A stretch of 64,000 nt of DNA from Cercis canadensis (Eukaryota > Streptophyta > Magnoliopsida > Fabales > Fabaceae), in contig QAOA01002417.1 in assembly GCA_003255065.1 (NCBI GenBank), positions 1,312,122-1,376,121 on the forward strand, written 5' to 3'. A model generated the notes under the pieces. The model saw only the letters and a program-made list of their open reading frames with translations. It made no database searches and had not been told where the DNA came from. Below, piece after piece: positions 25,255 to 41,414 of this stretch; position 1 is the first letter of the stretch, and every line of letters starts with the position of its first letter. The translations under genes and the position numbers were made by a program.

Positions 25255-27164
25255 CAAACTCGGCAATAGGTGAAATAATCTCCACCGCTGCAATTAACCG
25301 GAGCACGATGATAAAAAATTGAACTCCACCAATCCGTTCTAGCGAAAGACAATTCAATTTGCCAAAAAAAAAAAAGAACACCGATAAGGAAAACAATTGC
25401 ATTGATTACTCACCTGGTCGTGCAGTTTCAGTCAGGATGTTAGGGTTTTCAGTCCAACTTCGACGTTTGAACTGGAAAAATATAGAGCTTCATGTCACCA
25501 CCACTGTTGGTTTCAGAGCTTTGAGAAAAAAGGCGGTTTGCTCCAAACGCGCGCCTGAAACGAGCTGAGAGCAAGTGACCAAGGGTGCTATTTAAAAAAT
25601 GCAAAGGGCAATGATAAGGTCACAGCACAAGAACTACTGCAATTGTGGACAGCTTGACACGTAATGGCCGGTGTTTCATCTCTTGACGGCTGTAGAAATC
25701 GGTTGGTGCGCCGCAGCAGATGATGAACCTCGTTCGGTCGTTCCCGTTTATGAAGGTTTTGTTTTATGATTACTTAATTAAATATGATTTGCAAAATAAA
25801 TATAGGCACAATTACTTTAGAGAAATATCCCTTAATTCTGCAGGGTAAATTTTCATTCTAAAAAAAAAAAAAACAGATACTTAAAATTATTCTTGAAAAA
25901 AAAAATCCACCAAAGGAAATACATTTGATTTGTAATTTTCTCATGCGCCTAAAACGAAAATGTTCTTAATTTGTTTTTTTAAGAAGAATTGTAAGAGCAA
26001 AAATCCTTCAAAAAAAATAGAACAAATTTGTATCTCAGTCCATTTAATAATCATATTTGATGACGTACAATATTAATTTATACTTAGAATAATAATAATA
26101 AGTTTCATTGAAATTATATTGTATAATTAGAAAAATGCATTTTCAAAAGAAAATAGAATCCAATTTAAACAAATCAATATCTGTATCTTGAACTTTATTT
26201 ATGAAAAAAAAAATTGAGCCGTAAAGTTTTGTAAATATTGATCTCAGAAAAAAGTTTTGTAAATATTGATGTTATTAGAGCAATTAGAACTTCTCGACTC
26301 TCCTAAAAAAAACAAAAAACTTCTTAACATTATAAACTCTCAATTGTAGTAAAGTGTTTTTCTTTTTTTCAATTTAATGCTATATAAAATGTAGAGCAAA
26401 TTATTATTTAGTGACTCAAAAAATATTTAGAGTTAAGTGACTCTACACATATGGCCACTATCATATGTAGAGTCACCTTTACTCTAAATATTTTTTGGGA
26501 GTTACTAAACAATAATTTTATCACACTTATTTTTGATAATATATATATAAATTATAATATTTATAGTAGAATATTTAGTGTGAAATATCATCAAAGAACT
26601 TGAACTAACAAGTTGAAGATTGCAAATCAAAAAAACAAAAACAAGTTGAAGATTAAATTTTTAGTTCAATAAATTAGAGAAAATGGAAAAAGAACAAAAA
26701 AATGCTTATTATTACATTTTTGACGGAAAATAAAGTGACATAGAATGAGTATCGGCCTAAATAACTAATTATACCACTTTTGAACAAAGATTGTCACCGT
26801 GAATTTGACAATAATGGGTTAAAAAATCTCACCAAAATAAATCAAATATGTTGGACGGCATTTTTTTGGGTTTGCAATATGATAAAGCAACAAACTTCGA
26901 AAAATGACAGTGGTAAAAATGGAGGCAACAATGGTGGCATTGATGTAGTTTGACAGAAAATTGGAGGTGTTACTTAAAATGAACAGCACTAATTGGTGTT
27001 TTGTGGGATTTGCGTCTTTGGGGGCTCTTACCGTTCTAGAACCAGAACCAATCGAAATTCTTTCTGACATATAAAAAATATATAAGAGAAAGATCTTCGT
27101 TTTCCCTCACGCCCTGGATTTTCTTCTTCACCCCCACCACCTCTTCTCTCTGAAAACCCTAATC
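25255..27164. other. Divergent spacer between MLH3 and the alanine-rich gene
   Basis: The MLH3 leader and promoter lie just above 25254 on the minus strand, and the next gene starts near 27100 on the plus strand. The middle (25760-26750) is AT-rich and contains a small foldback element at 26398-26518 and a short direct repeat of AAGTTTTGTAAATATTGAT near 26226-26270. Confidence 0.6.
26398..26518. mobile_element. 121-bp foldback element (MITE-like)
   Basis: Arms at 26398-26453 and 26463-26518 are inverted copies separated by 9 nt. They share AAATTATT, TTTAGT, AAAATATTTAGAGT and GTGACTCTACA, with a few mismatches. It has no coding capacity. A target duplication is not clear, so the superfamily is unknown. 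Confidence 0.65.
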
Positions 27165-27952
27165 ATGCGTCGCCGTTTATCTCCCTCTTTCAGACTAGTG
27201 AAGAAGATCAGGTACTTATGGACCTCCTTCCTTGTAAATGGTCCAGCTTTAGTTCCCTTTTGATCCTTCTGGGTGCTCTGAATTTCACAAAACGACGTTT
27301 GAAATCTCATTGATTTGCGTAATTCTGTTGAATCGAGATTTGAGCAGTGTGGGTTAATATTAATTTTGATTCATTGCTATGTAAATGATCGAAATTTTTT
27401 CGGGAATTTGGGTTTAAAACTCTGCTATGCATGGGTTTGGTGTCTTAGTATCTAAATTAAAGTTGCGTTTCTTTCTTTCGATCTCTGATTCTGTTGCTGA
27501 ATTATGCATCCACGGTGCTCTGTTTGGATGCAAAGGATACTGGGGTTAGATGAAGAAAGACAATTGGTCTTTTCTGCTGTTCTGTTTTATGGTCGTAGTT
27601 AACCTGACGAAAATAAACTAATTCAGATAAATCATTTGTGATTGATTTGTTGACTTCGATTTTTTTCTCTTCCTAGGAACAAAAGCGATGGAAGAAAATT
27701 ATAAGTCCAATATTTTCTTCTCATGGAGGGTTCTTGACAACCAAACAAAGAACCACCTTGGCTGGTGCTCCAATTGGTCTTAATTTTGTGTAGAGTTTGT
27801 AAAGGATCTTTTAGGTTTTTCAAAATCTTCATCTCATTACAGATGCGGAATTGGGTTTGTGAATTAGATCATGAAAGGTGTGATCATTGTGGTGATAGTA
27901 TGAATGTCCATGAAGTGGTAATTTAATACATGTGAAGATTTATTCATTGTTT
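27165..27952 (+). promoter_or_regulatory. Leader with two uORFs before the alanine-rich gene
   Basis: An ATG at 27165 opens a basic frame (MRRRLSPSFRLVKKIR) reaching a likely donor, GATCAG|gtactt, after 27210. A likely acceptor, cattacag, ends at 27841. Spliced, that frame would stop within a few codons. A second frame, from the ATG at 27842, encodes 28 residues including CELDHERCDHCGDS and stops before the coding start at 27980. Translation of either is unproven. Confidence 0.4.
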
Positions 27953-27979
27953 CTGAGTAATATAAGTTATTAGAGGAGG

Positions 27980-29110
27980 ATGGAGAATTCATGTGATGTC
28001 AATCAATTGGATGCTGATGTTCTTTTACCTCCTCGGAAGCGTCTTCTTGCTGGATTGAAAAAACAGAGTTCAGATGGTGATGTTGCTGCCTCTCCATCTA
28101 TGTTTGCTGCTTCTAGTGTTACAGCTTCTGAGGTTGCTTCCTCTTCTTCCTCTTCCTTTTCAAGTGAATTTGATACCCGCCTAAAGCGTATAGTGAGTTC
28201 TCATTCAAATAACCCTAACCTTACACCTGAGGAGATTGTTGAGGCATCCAAAACAACAGCAGTTGCTGCAGCTAAGGCTGCGGAGGCTGCAAGAGCTGCA
28301 GCTGAAGAAAAGGCTGCAAAGGCAGCAAAGGCAATTGCTGCAGCCAAGAATGCTTTGGACTTGGTTGCATCTTTTTCTGAGGAGGCAACAAGCAAGGAAA
28401 AATATCTGAAAAGGAACAAGCTACAGAAGCATCTTCCAGTTCAGCTGTTGTACAAAAAATACCAGCCAGTTGAAAATTGTAGGACAGATGAAGAATTAGC
28501 CCGTAAGTTACATCGAGCCATGAACAGCTCCCCTAGAATCACAAAGAACTCTCCAGAATCAAAAGGCAATAAACACAAGAGGCCTAAAAGCTGTTCAAGT
28601 TTTGAAATTACTGAAGGTTCTGATACTGGGGTGGCATTGGGACAAGATTGCTTATCTTTGTGCAATGGACACGCAGCAGCAGGAAAGATTGATTCTGAAG
28701 GCTCAATCCAAGAGGTATGCTCAAGCAAAGAAGATAAGAAGGGAGGGAGATATGATAAATCTAGCCAGATGGAGATATATAATGGGGAAGCAGAGTCAAG
28801 CCAATCAAAGGAGAAAAACTGTGAAGATTCCTCTCCCACAGGTAAGAAGAGAGGAAGGGTGAAGCTAAAAAAGCTGCCCTTAAGCATTTGCACATCCAAA
28901 GATAAGGCACAGCCAAAGGAAGAGCTAAAAGCTAGAAGCCCTCCGTTGACAGAAATGAACACGGGCAACCATCCTGCAGGTAATCTTCCTTTGTTTCCAG
29001 TGGAGCCACCAACTGACAGAGTGATGCCAATTGAGGCCACATCAATGTGGAAATGCCAGGAGTTCAAGCCACCAGCATGTATCAAACAAAATAAAGTTGT
29101 GCAGTCATAA
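27980..29110 (+). CDS. Conserved plant protein of unknown function, alanine-rich coiled coil
   Basis: A single-exon 376-aa frame. I recognise no catalytic or binding domain. What can be seen: a basic N-terminal segment PPRKRLLAGLKKQ that could be a nuclear signal; a Ser-rich stretch (about 40-66); an Ala/Lys/Glu-rich helix, probably coiled coil, at about 83-130 beginning TPEEIVEASK; a compact segment, LPVQLLYKKYQPVENCRTDE then ELARKLHRAMNSSPRI, at about 152-187, which is the most conserved-looking part; and a basic patch, GKKRGRVKLKKLPLS, near 290. The second half is hydrophilic and probably disordered. It sits between MLH3 and SRPK, and from memory Arabidopsis has an 'unknown protein' in the same place (At4g35510). 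Nuclear location is an inference. Confidence 0.8.
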   Translation: MENSCDVNQLDADVLLPPRKRLLAGLKKQSSDGDVAASPSMFAASSVTASEVASSSSSSFSSEFDTRLKRIVSSHSNNPNLTPEEIVEASKTTAVAAAKAAEAARAAAEEKAAKAAKAIAAAKNALDLVASFSEEATSKEKYLKRNKLQKHLPVQLLYKKYQPVENCRTDEELARKLHRAMNSSPRITKNSPESKGNKHKRPKSCSSFEITEGSDTGVALGQDCLSLCNGHAAAGKIDSEGSIQEVCSSKEDKKGGRYDKSSQMEIYNGEAESSQSKEKNCEDSSPTGKKRGRVKLKKLPLSICTSKDKAQPKEELKARSPPLTEMNTGNHPAGNLPLFPVEPPTDRVMPIEATSMWKCQEFKPPACIKQNKVVQS

Positions 29111-30266
29111 TATTCAAATTACATTGTGATGACTGGGTGCTGCTGTGATAGAAGGTGATAGATGAGTTAGGAACATGATGCCTTTTTTACATAAATGTCC
29201 TTTTATCTTTTTGTTAATCTTTGGTTTTGTAATGGATTTGCACTGACTAAATGTAAATTTAGATAGTTGCTTGGATTACTTCTTTTAGTTAAAGTTGTGT
29301 GTTATTTTACTTGACAGCGAAGCTTGAATTTAGGTAGGAGGATGCATTGAATTAAACAGCGTTTTGCAATGTGTTGCATATCCCATCCCTCATCTGTAAC
29401 GGAAATAAAAGAGAGAAACTGTTGGTTTCTATATATACTTTTTGCGGAGCTGCTCATCTTATTTTTCCTTGTACTCAAATGCATTACCATTAACTAATGG
29501 GGGAATATGGAACTATAATTGCTTTTCTAGATGAATTATGCTATGTGTTGCATCAATTCATTTTCCTGCTATTATTAATTACTGTAGTTAGTGGTATTAA
29601 TGAGCAAGTCTTGGCATTTTAACGGCAGGAAGGATTACATGAAAATCTTAATGAAATTTCCTTTTTGTAGAGAGTTGTTTAAGATGCAGAATGTAGTACG
29701 GTATGGGATTTGCAATCCTCTGGTTGTTCTTATACCCTACTTTGATCAATGCCCATTGTTTCCCCCTTCAGCCAATTTGTTATGACGAAGCATGCTTGTC
29801 ACTGTTAAAAGTAAGTCTACGAGGAAATGGAAGAATTATCTGTAAACTAATTATATGGTACCCAGTTTGTAGAGGTTTCGCCTCTTATTTATGAAGGTGA
29901 GCAAGCAGTATTGTTTTTCATCGGTGGCATGTAGTTTCAAGCAATCAAGGTTTCTGACATTCATGCCAAAAAAAAAAAAAGATTTTGGAATAGTTGAGAG
30001 AAATTTATTTCTGTATTTCAAACCTTGTAAATACACATTTTTTTAAAAAAATTCAATACTTCTTCACTAAAAATTTAACGAAGTAATGCTCACTCAACTA
30101 CCAAAAAATCCACCCCACGCCCTCCTTCCCTCTGATGTAGAAAGACAGAACCCTTGAATTCATCTGTTGAGCATCACTAAAAGTAGTGGTGGTTGCAACT
30201 TCCAACAGAGTACACTAATAACTTTATTCTCACCAGGGGTGCCAGTTTCGCATTTGGATCTCCTTC

Positions 30267-30300
<34 letters not shown>

Positions 30301-30301
30301 N
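30301..30301. other. Single N at the end of a poly-T run
   Basis: One N follows about 35-40 T residues, probably a join or an unreadable homopolymer. Confidence 0.9.
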
Positions 30302-30804
30302 TAAAAATGAAACAGCAAATAAATCCTTCAGTATTTCAGTTAAGTCATTTTTTTTTCACCCTTTGACCAAAAACTAATGGAAGTCTATTCCAAATTATTT
30401 ACAGCAAATATGTACTTTTGGTCTTTCAAGTTTAAATGAAATTTCATTTTCATTTCAAATGTTTTAAATGTATCCCAAATGTTTTAAAATATGATTAAAT
30501 CCATCCTAATTGTTACTCTGTCAATGTTAATAAGAATAACGAAAATATAATAATGATGTAGTAGATTTATAGAAACATATTATCATTACTGATAGACTTA
30601 TTAATAGAGTTTACGGTTGAGTTGGAATTAAGAAAAACTTTGTCGACTTTTTTTTTTTTAAGGGTAAACTTCATTGAAATTTAGAGGACAAATAATTACT
30701 TTTTTTGTAATTTAATTAGAAAAAACTTTAAAATTAACAAAGTAACATGATAAAAAAAGTGATATTTCTCCAATAAAAAAGAAAGTGTTATTTCTATGGC
30801 ATGA

Positions 30805-31010
30805 TACGTTGGCATGTACGTAGAGACGTCAGCTCATACGGCCAGAACGTCATCCGCGATGGCTATCTGTTCAGCGCTGCGTATCAGCACAGCAAACAGC
30901 AATATCCACGTGGACTTGCTGTCTGCTTGCATTTATCTATCTTTTGATCTGTTGCGTTGCTAACTCGCTTATGGCAAGCCCATTTTTTACATTTCCTGTA
31001 CACGTGGAGT
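30805..31010. promoter_or_regulatory. Cluster of ACGT-core motifs
   Basis: Within about 200 bp there are GTACGTAG, GACGTCAGC, AACGTCAT, CCACGTGGA and ACACGTGG. These are bZIP/bHLH-type sites, with two G-box cores. They lie between two convergent gene ends, where no promoter is expected. Confidence 0.35.
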
Positions 31011-31851
31011 TACGGGGTCAAACATTGGTAATCACTCTTATGCAAGTGCTCGCATCCATGTTGCCATTATCTCGTAGTCATCCTTATTTGAAGTTTGAAC
31101 ATGTTTTACTCTTCTTTTCTTTTTTTTATATATTTTTTGGTAACAGAACAAGTTTTACTAGTTAGAACTTACTTTGCACTTGCTTTATAATTGAAACCTT
31201 AATATTGCCAACCATCAAGACAATTTTATGAATCAACATGAAGAGTAATTGGCATTGCAATTTATGCCCCTATTAAGCTTGAAGAATGAACCAAGGAACA
31301 GTACAAGTCTCAAAACAGACGGCTAGGAAATGAATCTGTTGCAGCTTTTAAAATTCAAGTAGTTCAACCCAGAAAGATAAAAACCAAAACTTTGATTTCT
31401 AAAATTCATTAATATAGAAGATGACATGAAATGACATACTTGTTAATGAAATAAGTGAAACTCCTCAAATCACAAAGGTATTTGATCCGTAGACAGCCCA
31501 CCAGAACTAGTAGCCACAACAGCAATATTTAGCATTGACAAAGCCTTTTTTTCTTTCTTTGTATCCATAGGCACATTTTTTTTTATATTGTGACAAGTTC
31601 ACTAAAATGAATGAATGTCAACATCACTTGAATCATGTGGAGAATATACACGCAAACTCCTCTGTCAGGTGTTTCTGGATGATGTCGTTTTCTTCACAAA
31701 ATTCGTTACTACTTTACATCTTTGTAGTTAATCCAAAAAAATAATAATAAAATCTTATTAAAACAAGCCAAAAATAAATCACAATCAGTCACTCAGGTGG
31801 AAGGAGGGAGCTGAAAATGGTGTGTGACTCTGTCAAACATCTTTCTCCCCT

Positions 31852-37503
<5,652 letters not shown>

Positions 37504-37615
37504 TCAAATATCTGCTCAATCAGGCCTTAAAGCCAACAATCTCCATTAGGGAAGAACAGGTTCTGGTGACTGCAGCAATTAACACAAAAACCTGAATTGC
37601 CCCATCAGAAACCTT
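37504..37615 (-). pseudogene. Decayed copy of the AVT3-like gene's 3' end
   Basis: The stretch from TCTGCTCAATCAGGCC to CCCCATCAGAAA parallels 37679-37783, the end of the transporter frame, about 168 bp further on. Read on the minus strand it gives SDGAIQVFVLIAAVTRTCSS up to a stop at 37520-37522, against SDGAIVVFGFIVAITGTWSS in the intact gene. The reading frame is kept over about 30 codons. Nothing else of a second transporter is visible, so this is a partial tandem copy. Confidence 0.75.
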
Positions 37616-37687
37616 AATTTCAGCTTACACGACATTGTGGAGCAGTATCAAATCTAATTGATAACTATAAATAGATTTTCTGCTCAA

Positions 37688-38956
37688 TCAAGCCTTGGGG
37701 GCAAAAATCTCAGCTAAGGAAGACCAGGTTCCGGTGATTGCAACAATGAACCCAAAAACCACAATTGCCCCATCGGAAATAATGCAGCTCCATCCCAACT
37801 CTTCCTTGAACACTAGATAGTGAAACATAGCAGGGAATACGAAGCTTAGAACAATACAGATGCTGCTACCCACCAAGGACAAGAAATCTGCAAAATTAGG
37901 CACCAAAAGAGCCGCCAAGCTCACCAGCAATACCATCAACCACCTCAGCCACAAGCAGTACCTATAATGACAGAACCTCCTCTCCACTACCTCATAAACT
38001 GGGTTCATCATCAATGGAAAAGTGAAGAACAGATTGATACAGAGACCCAGCTGCACCAGAGTGCTCACTAGTCCTTGTCCCAGATTGGTAGTGATAATAT
38101 CTTTGGTTTCTTCACCAAAAGCAAAGTAACCCAGAGCTCCAAATGCTCCAAATAACAAAGAGATGACTGTCATTGCCAAGCCCAAGACTTTACCAAATTT
38201 ATCTTTGTCTTTAGCCTCCGATTCCAATGGCAAAATCATTCCAATTCCTTCAAAGGCATAAACGGCAACACCTATACCATAAAACAATACAGATAAACCT
38301 CCAAAAGCCTGCAGATCAGGCCTATTTTTAGCAAAAATAAACACATCCTCCACCATCACAATACTCTTAGCTGAGATATCAATCACATCGGCGACTATAC
38401 TCAAAGGGGCCAAATGGGTCAAAGTTCGAACCGCATTTAATCCCAATTGAAACGGAAAACAACTCCAAAGAAATAAGACTTTCGGGGTTAAACCCAAAAT
38501 TGGGGCTGTGGTTGTGTTACTCACTAAATATGCTAAAGTATTAGATATGAAAATAAGGTAGCTCACACAGAAGCCAGCTTGAGAAAGCACGATCATGATG
38601 TCAACGGAGAATCTACCAACCGGCCCACAGAGGGCGAAGCCTACATCACCAAAAGAATTGATTTTGGTGAAACCCATAATGGATTCAAGCTTGCGGCGGG
38701 TGTAGACCAGAAGCATCATGCAGTAATAGGTGAGAAAAGCCACCGAGAAGAGCATGATTAAGCCCATGACCCAACCCGTTCTCTTGAAGCTATAAGGGAG
38801 ACCCAGAACACCAGCCCCAACTACGGATATGAAGATGTTGGCAAAGGTCTTGAATTTGGAGGAGAGTGGAGGTGCTTTGGCGAGAAGAGGGGTGTCTTCT
38901 CGAGGGTAGGTTGGTAAGTAATAGGAAGATGAACTCGCTTCCTTCTCAAACCCCAT
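37688..38956 (-). CDS. AVT3-like vacuolar amino-acid transporter (AAAP family)
   Basis: An intronless 422-aa frame. The family (AVT3/ANT1-like, APC superfamily) exports neutral amino acids from the vacuole; location and direction here are inferred. The N-terminus is hydrophilic (MGFEKEASSSSYYLPTYPRE) and ends in a DTPLL acidic dileucine-type sorting motif (about residues 21-25), followed by the TM1 signature SVVGAGVLGLPYSFKRTGW (about 44-62). Ten or eleven hydrophobic segments follow, including GLSVLFYGIGVAVYAFEGIG (TM6-like) and a C-terminal one ending GTWSSLAEIFAPKA. Length and lack of introns fit the AVT3 group. The frame is intact. A fragment of a second copy lies directly downstream. Confidence 0.93.
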   Translation of the reverse strand: MGFEKEASSSSYYLPTYPREDTPLLAKAPPLSSKFKTFANIFISVVGAGVLGLPYSFKRTGWVMGLIMLFSVAFLTYYCMMLLVYTRRKLESIMGFTKINSFGDVGFALCGPVGRFSVDIMIVLSQAGFCVSYLIFISNTLAYLVSNTTTAPILGLTPKVLFLWSCFPFQLGLNAVRTLTHLAPLSIVADVIDISAKSIVMVEDVFIFAKNRPDLQAFGGLSVLFYGIGVAVYAFEGIGMILPLESEAKDKDKFGKVLGLAMTVISLLFGAFGALGYFAFGEETKDIITTNLGQGLVSTLVQLGLCINLFFTFPLMMNPVYEVVERRFCHYRYCLWLRWLMVLLVSLAALLVPNFADFLSLVGSSICIVLSFVFPAMFHYLVFKEELGWSCIISDGAIVVFGFIVAITGTWSSLAEIFAPKA

Positions 38957-39554
38957 TGGATCGCCCTTTTCGCAAGAAGTTACGATTCTGCGAATGGTTC
39001 TTAATCAGTGCGTTCTCCTGTGAAATTCTGAGTAGGGAATAAAAAGAGACTAAATTGAATCTGCAGCAAAAGCAACACACGCAAAGAAGAAGATAACAGG
39101 AGCCGAAGGGGAAATTATGAGAAGGACTTGAATAACGCGTGGTAGGCTCTGGTCTTCAGGCGGTACTCACTAGAAATTGGGAAAGGGTGAAATGGAAAAG
39201 CTTTGTTAAGTGAAATGTATAAACATTTTTTCAACTTGCAGTATTTGAGAGGAAAGAAATAAGAAAAATGACTCATTTTGCAACTTGCAGTTACGCCAAA
39301 GAAGCCAAATGGGACTCGCCAATGTCCTTGTCCTTTGTACCAGTTTGAAAAATCTTGAAGTGACCACCATAAAAATAGTGGGCAATAGCCGCAATATCCT
39401 TAGAACTTTGAAGAAGTTACGGAGTAAAAGCGGAAGTTCTTAATCTGCACATTGTCTTTCGTTCTTAGTAACCACGTTCTTTTTTAACTATTTAGTATCA
39501 TCAAGATAAAAAAGGAAAAAAATTATTTAGTATTATAGATTATAAAAAAAATAT
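38957..39554. other. Promoter-side spacer of the AVT3-like gene
   Basis: The leader and promoter of the transporter run to about 39180. Beyond that is AT-rich sequence without recognisable content. Confidence 0.5.
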
Positions 39555-40261
39555 GGATATTTTGATCCAAATATTACACTTTTATAATTTTTTTTACATA
39601 TTTATCATATTTTTAAATTTATTTACCTTAATATTATTTTTTTAAAAAAATCAAAAACTAAAAAAAATAAGTTTTTCGTAGCAGTAGAGTCCAAAGGACA
39701 AGTCGTGGGCTTGCCGGCATGTCTCCATCAAACATGTTGTGGCCCACATGACGTGTCATCCTTCAAAAACGTATAAGGGGTCAAAGTGCCTTTGGAAAGA
39801 GAAAAATAAGGGGGTTTTTTTTTTGTAGCAGTAGGGTCCACAGGACACGTCGTGGGCTTGTCGGCATGTCTCCACCAGACACGCCGTGGCTCACACAGCG
39901 TGTCATACTTCAAAAACGTATAATGGAACAAAGTACCTTTGGAAAGAGAAAAATAAGGGGGGAGGGGGGTGGGGAGGGCACGTTCTGTTGTCATTTGCTG
40001 ATGAATGCTATGTTTTGGATGCTGACATGACATCGTTTCTGTGTGTTTAGCCATAGGGCATGAACAATTTGATTTTTGAATTAGGAAATTAGGACACACC
40101 ACGTGGGCTATGGCGTGTCCGGTGGAGCTCACTGCTTTGAAAAACTTTTTTTTTGTTAGTTTTTGATTTTTTAAAATATATAATATTAAGGTAAATAAAT
40201 TTAAAAGTATGATAAATGTATAAAAAAAATTATAAAAATATAATATTTGGGTCTAAGTGCC
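39555..40261. mobile_element. Terminal-inverted-repeat element, about 707 bp
   Basis: The left arm (39555-39668) and right arm (40148-40261) are inverted copies, sharing blocks such as CCAAATATTA, AAATTTATTTACCTTAATAT and AAATCAAAAACTAA. Similarity continues inward into a GC-richer core. That core contains a direct repeat of about 147 bp (39678-39824 and 39825-39962). No transposase is encoded; the minus-strand frame at 39728-40132 is made of the repeat itself. Long arms suggest a non-autonomous Mutator-like element. The target duplication is not exact (shared AAAATAT only). Confidence 0.7.
39678..39962. repeat. Two-unit direct repeat inside the TIR element
   Basis: Each unit starts GTAGCAGTAGRGTCCA and ends TTTGGAAAGAGAAAAATAAG, offset by 147 bp. 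Both carry a GC-richer core with 'cgtgggcttg' and 'gcatgtctcca'. Confidence 0.85.
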
Positions 40262-40430
40262 GAAAATATGTAATGAATTATATATACATAGCATTATATG
40301 AGTGAAAGAAAGAATTTTATAGATGTGTTCTTATAAAATATATCCATTAAGATAAATTTTCAATATGAGTTTATGTTATAAAAGTATTTTTTATTTCTTA
40401 ATAAAAAAAGTTTTAAAGTATAATTTTGAG

Positions 40431-40712
40431 AGAATTATTATAAATGAATTTAAATAAAAAATAAATAAATGAATTTTAAAATTATATTTTATTCTATTTT
40501 AGTTATTGATTAATAATCATTTGAAGTTCTATATAACTAGTGATGATTATATAATCTCATTGATCAATAAGTGACTCTTAAAGACAAAATGATAATTGAT
40601 AATATAAAATTATAAATAATTATTAGTCATTAAAAACAACTATATATTATATATATAACTTTAAAATTCATATAATTTTTTTTTATTTAAGTTTTTTATA
40701 ATGATTTTTTTA
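40431..40712. mobile_element. Small TIR element, about 280 bp (MITE-like)
   Basis: The left arm around 40431-40488 and the right arm around 40657-40712 are inverted copies. They share TTATAAA, TTAAATAAAAA and ATGAATTTTAAARTTATAT. The element is AT-rich throughout and has no frame. Its ends are approximate. Confidence 0.5.
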
Positions 40713-41414
40713 ATTTTAAACACTCTTGTAGATTAATGTGTATGTCATCTGTCTTTTTTCTAAGTACATTCATGTCATTTTCTTGATCGGAAGATTCATC
40801 TACTCGTGTCATATTGATGTTCGATACAATTACCCATGACATTGTATCCTCCATTTTTTGGAAATAACTCAACTCCATATTTTCCATTAATTGTCATCAT
40901 TCACGTTTTGGGTACACTTTTTAATGTAGAAAAAAGGCATGAAAACAAAATTGATTAAGTTAATATACTTTTAAAATATTTGCGCAGAATTCTCATGTTT
41001 TACAGATGTTGCAGATAAAGTCAAAGTTTCCGATAATTCATTCATCGTGTAAAAATAGAGATAAATATCTACTTAAAAAATCAAGAGCAAGGCAAAAGGA
41101 GCCAAGCATCCCTGGCAGTGGCGTAGATGGTGACAGTGACAGGCCATCTACCCTGAATGTAAGTGTCGGTTTGGTCATTGACAAGCTCAAGTACAACTTT
41201 TTAAGTTAATTATTCACAATGTGGAGTATGCGGCCTCTGCATAGAGACAACATCTATCAAGAAACAGGAATTAAGTTGAGATCTCATGCTGATTCCCCAC
41301 TCCTAAAACGAAAAAGAAGCCTATAATCTGGAACCAGAGGAATTTATGATTCAATTGGAAATGGTGTCTTCTATCAACTTGCCAAGAGAGTGGCGATGCT
41401 AGCAATTAATGATA

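Larger units (their letters stand above)
29111..31851. other. Convergent spacer between the alanine-rich gene and SRPK
   Basis: This holds two 3' flanks and AT-rich sequence. A poly-T run of about 40 at 30261-30300 ends in a single N at 30301. A richer patch at about 30800-31010 carries several ACGT cores. No protein-like frame is present. Confidence 0.6.

Noticed and set aside
28441-29085. Long open frame (214 aa) on the minus strand
   Set aside because: It is the antisense shadow of the alanine-rich gene and shows no domain-like pattern.
39728-40132. 134-aa minus-strand frame with internal repeats
   Set aside because: The repetition comes from the 147-bp DNA repeat of the TIR element; no protein features remain once that is accounted for.
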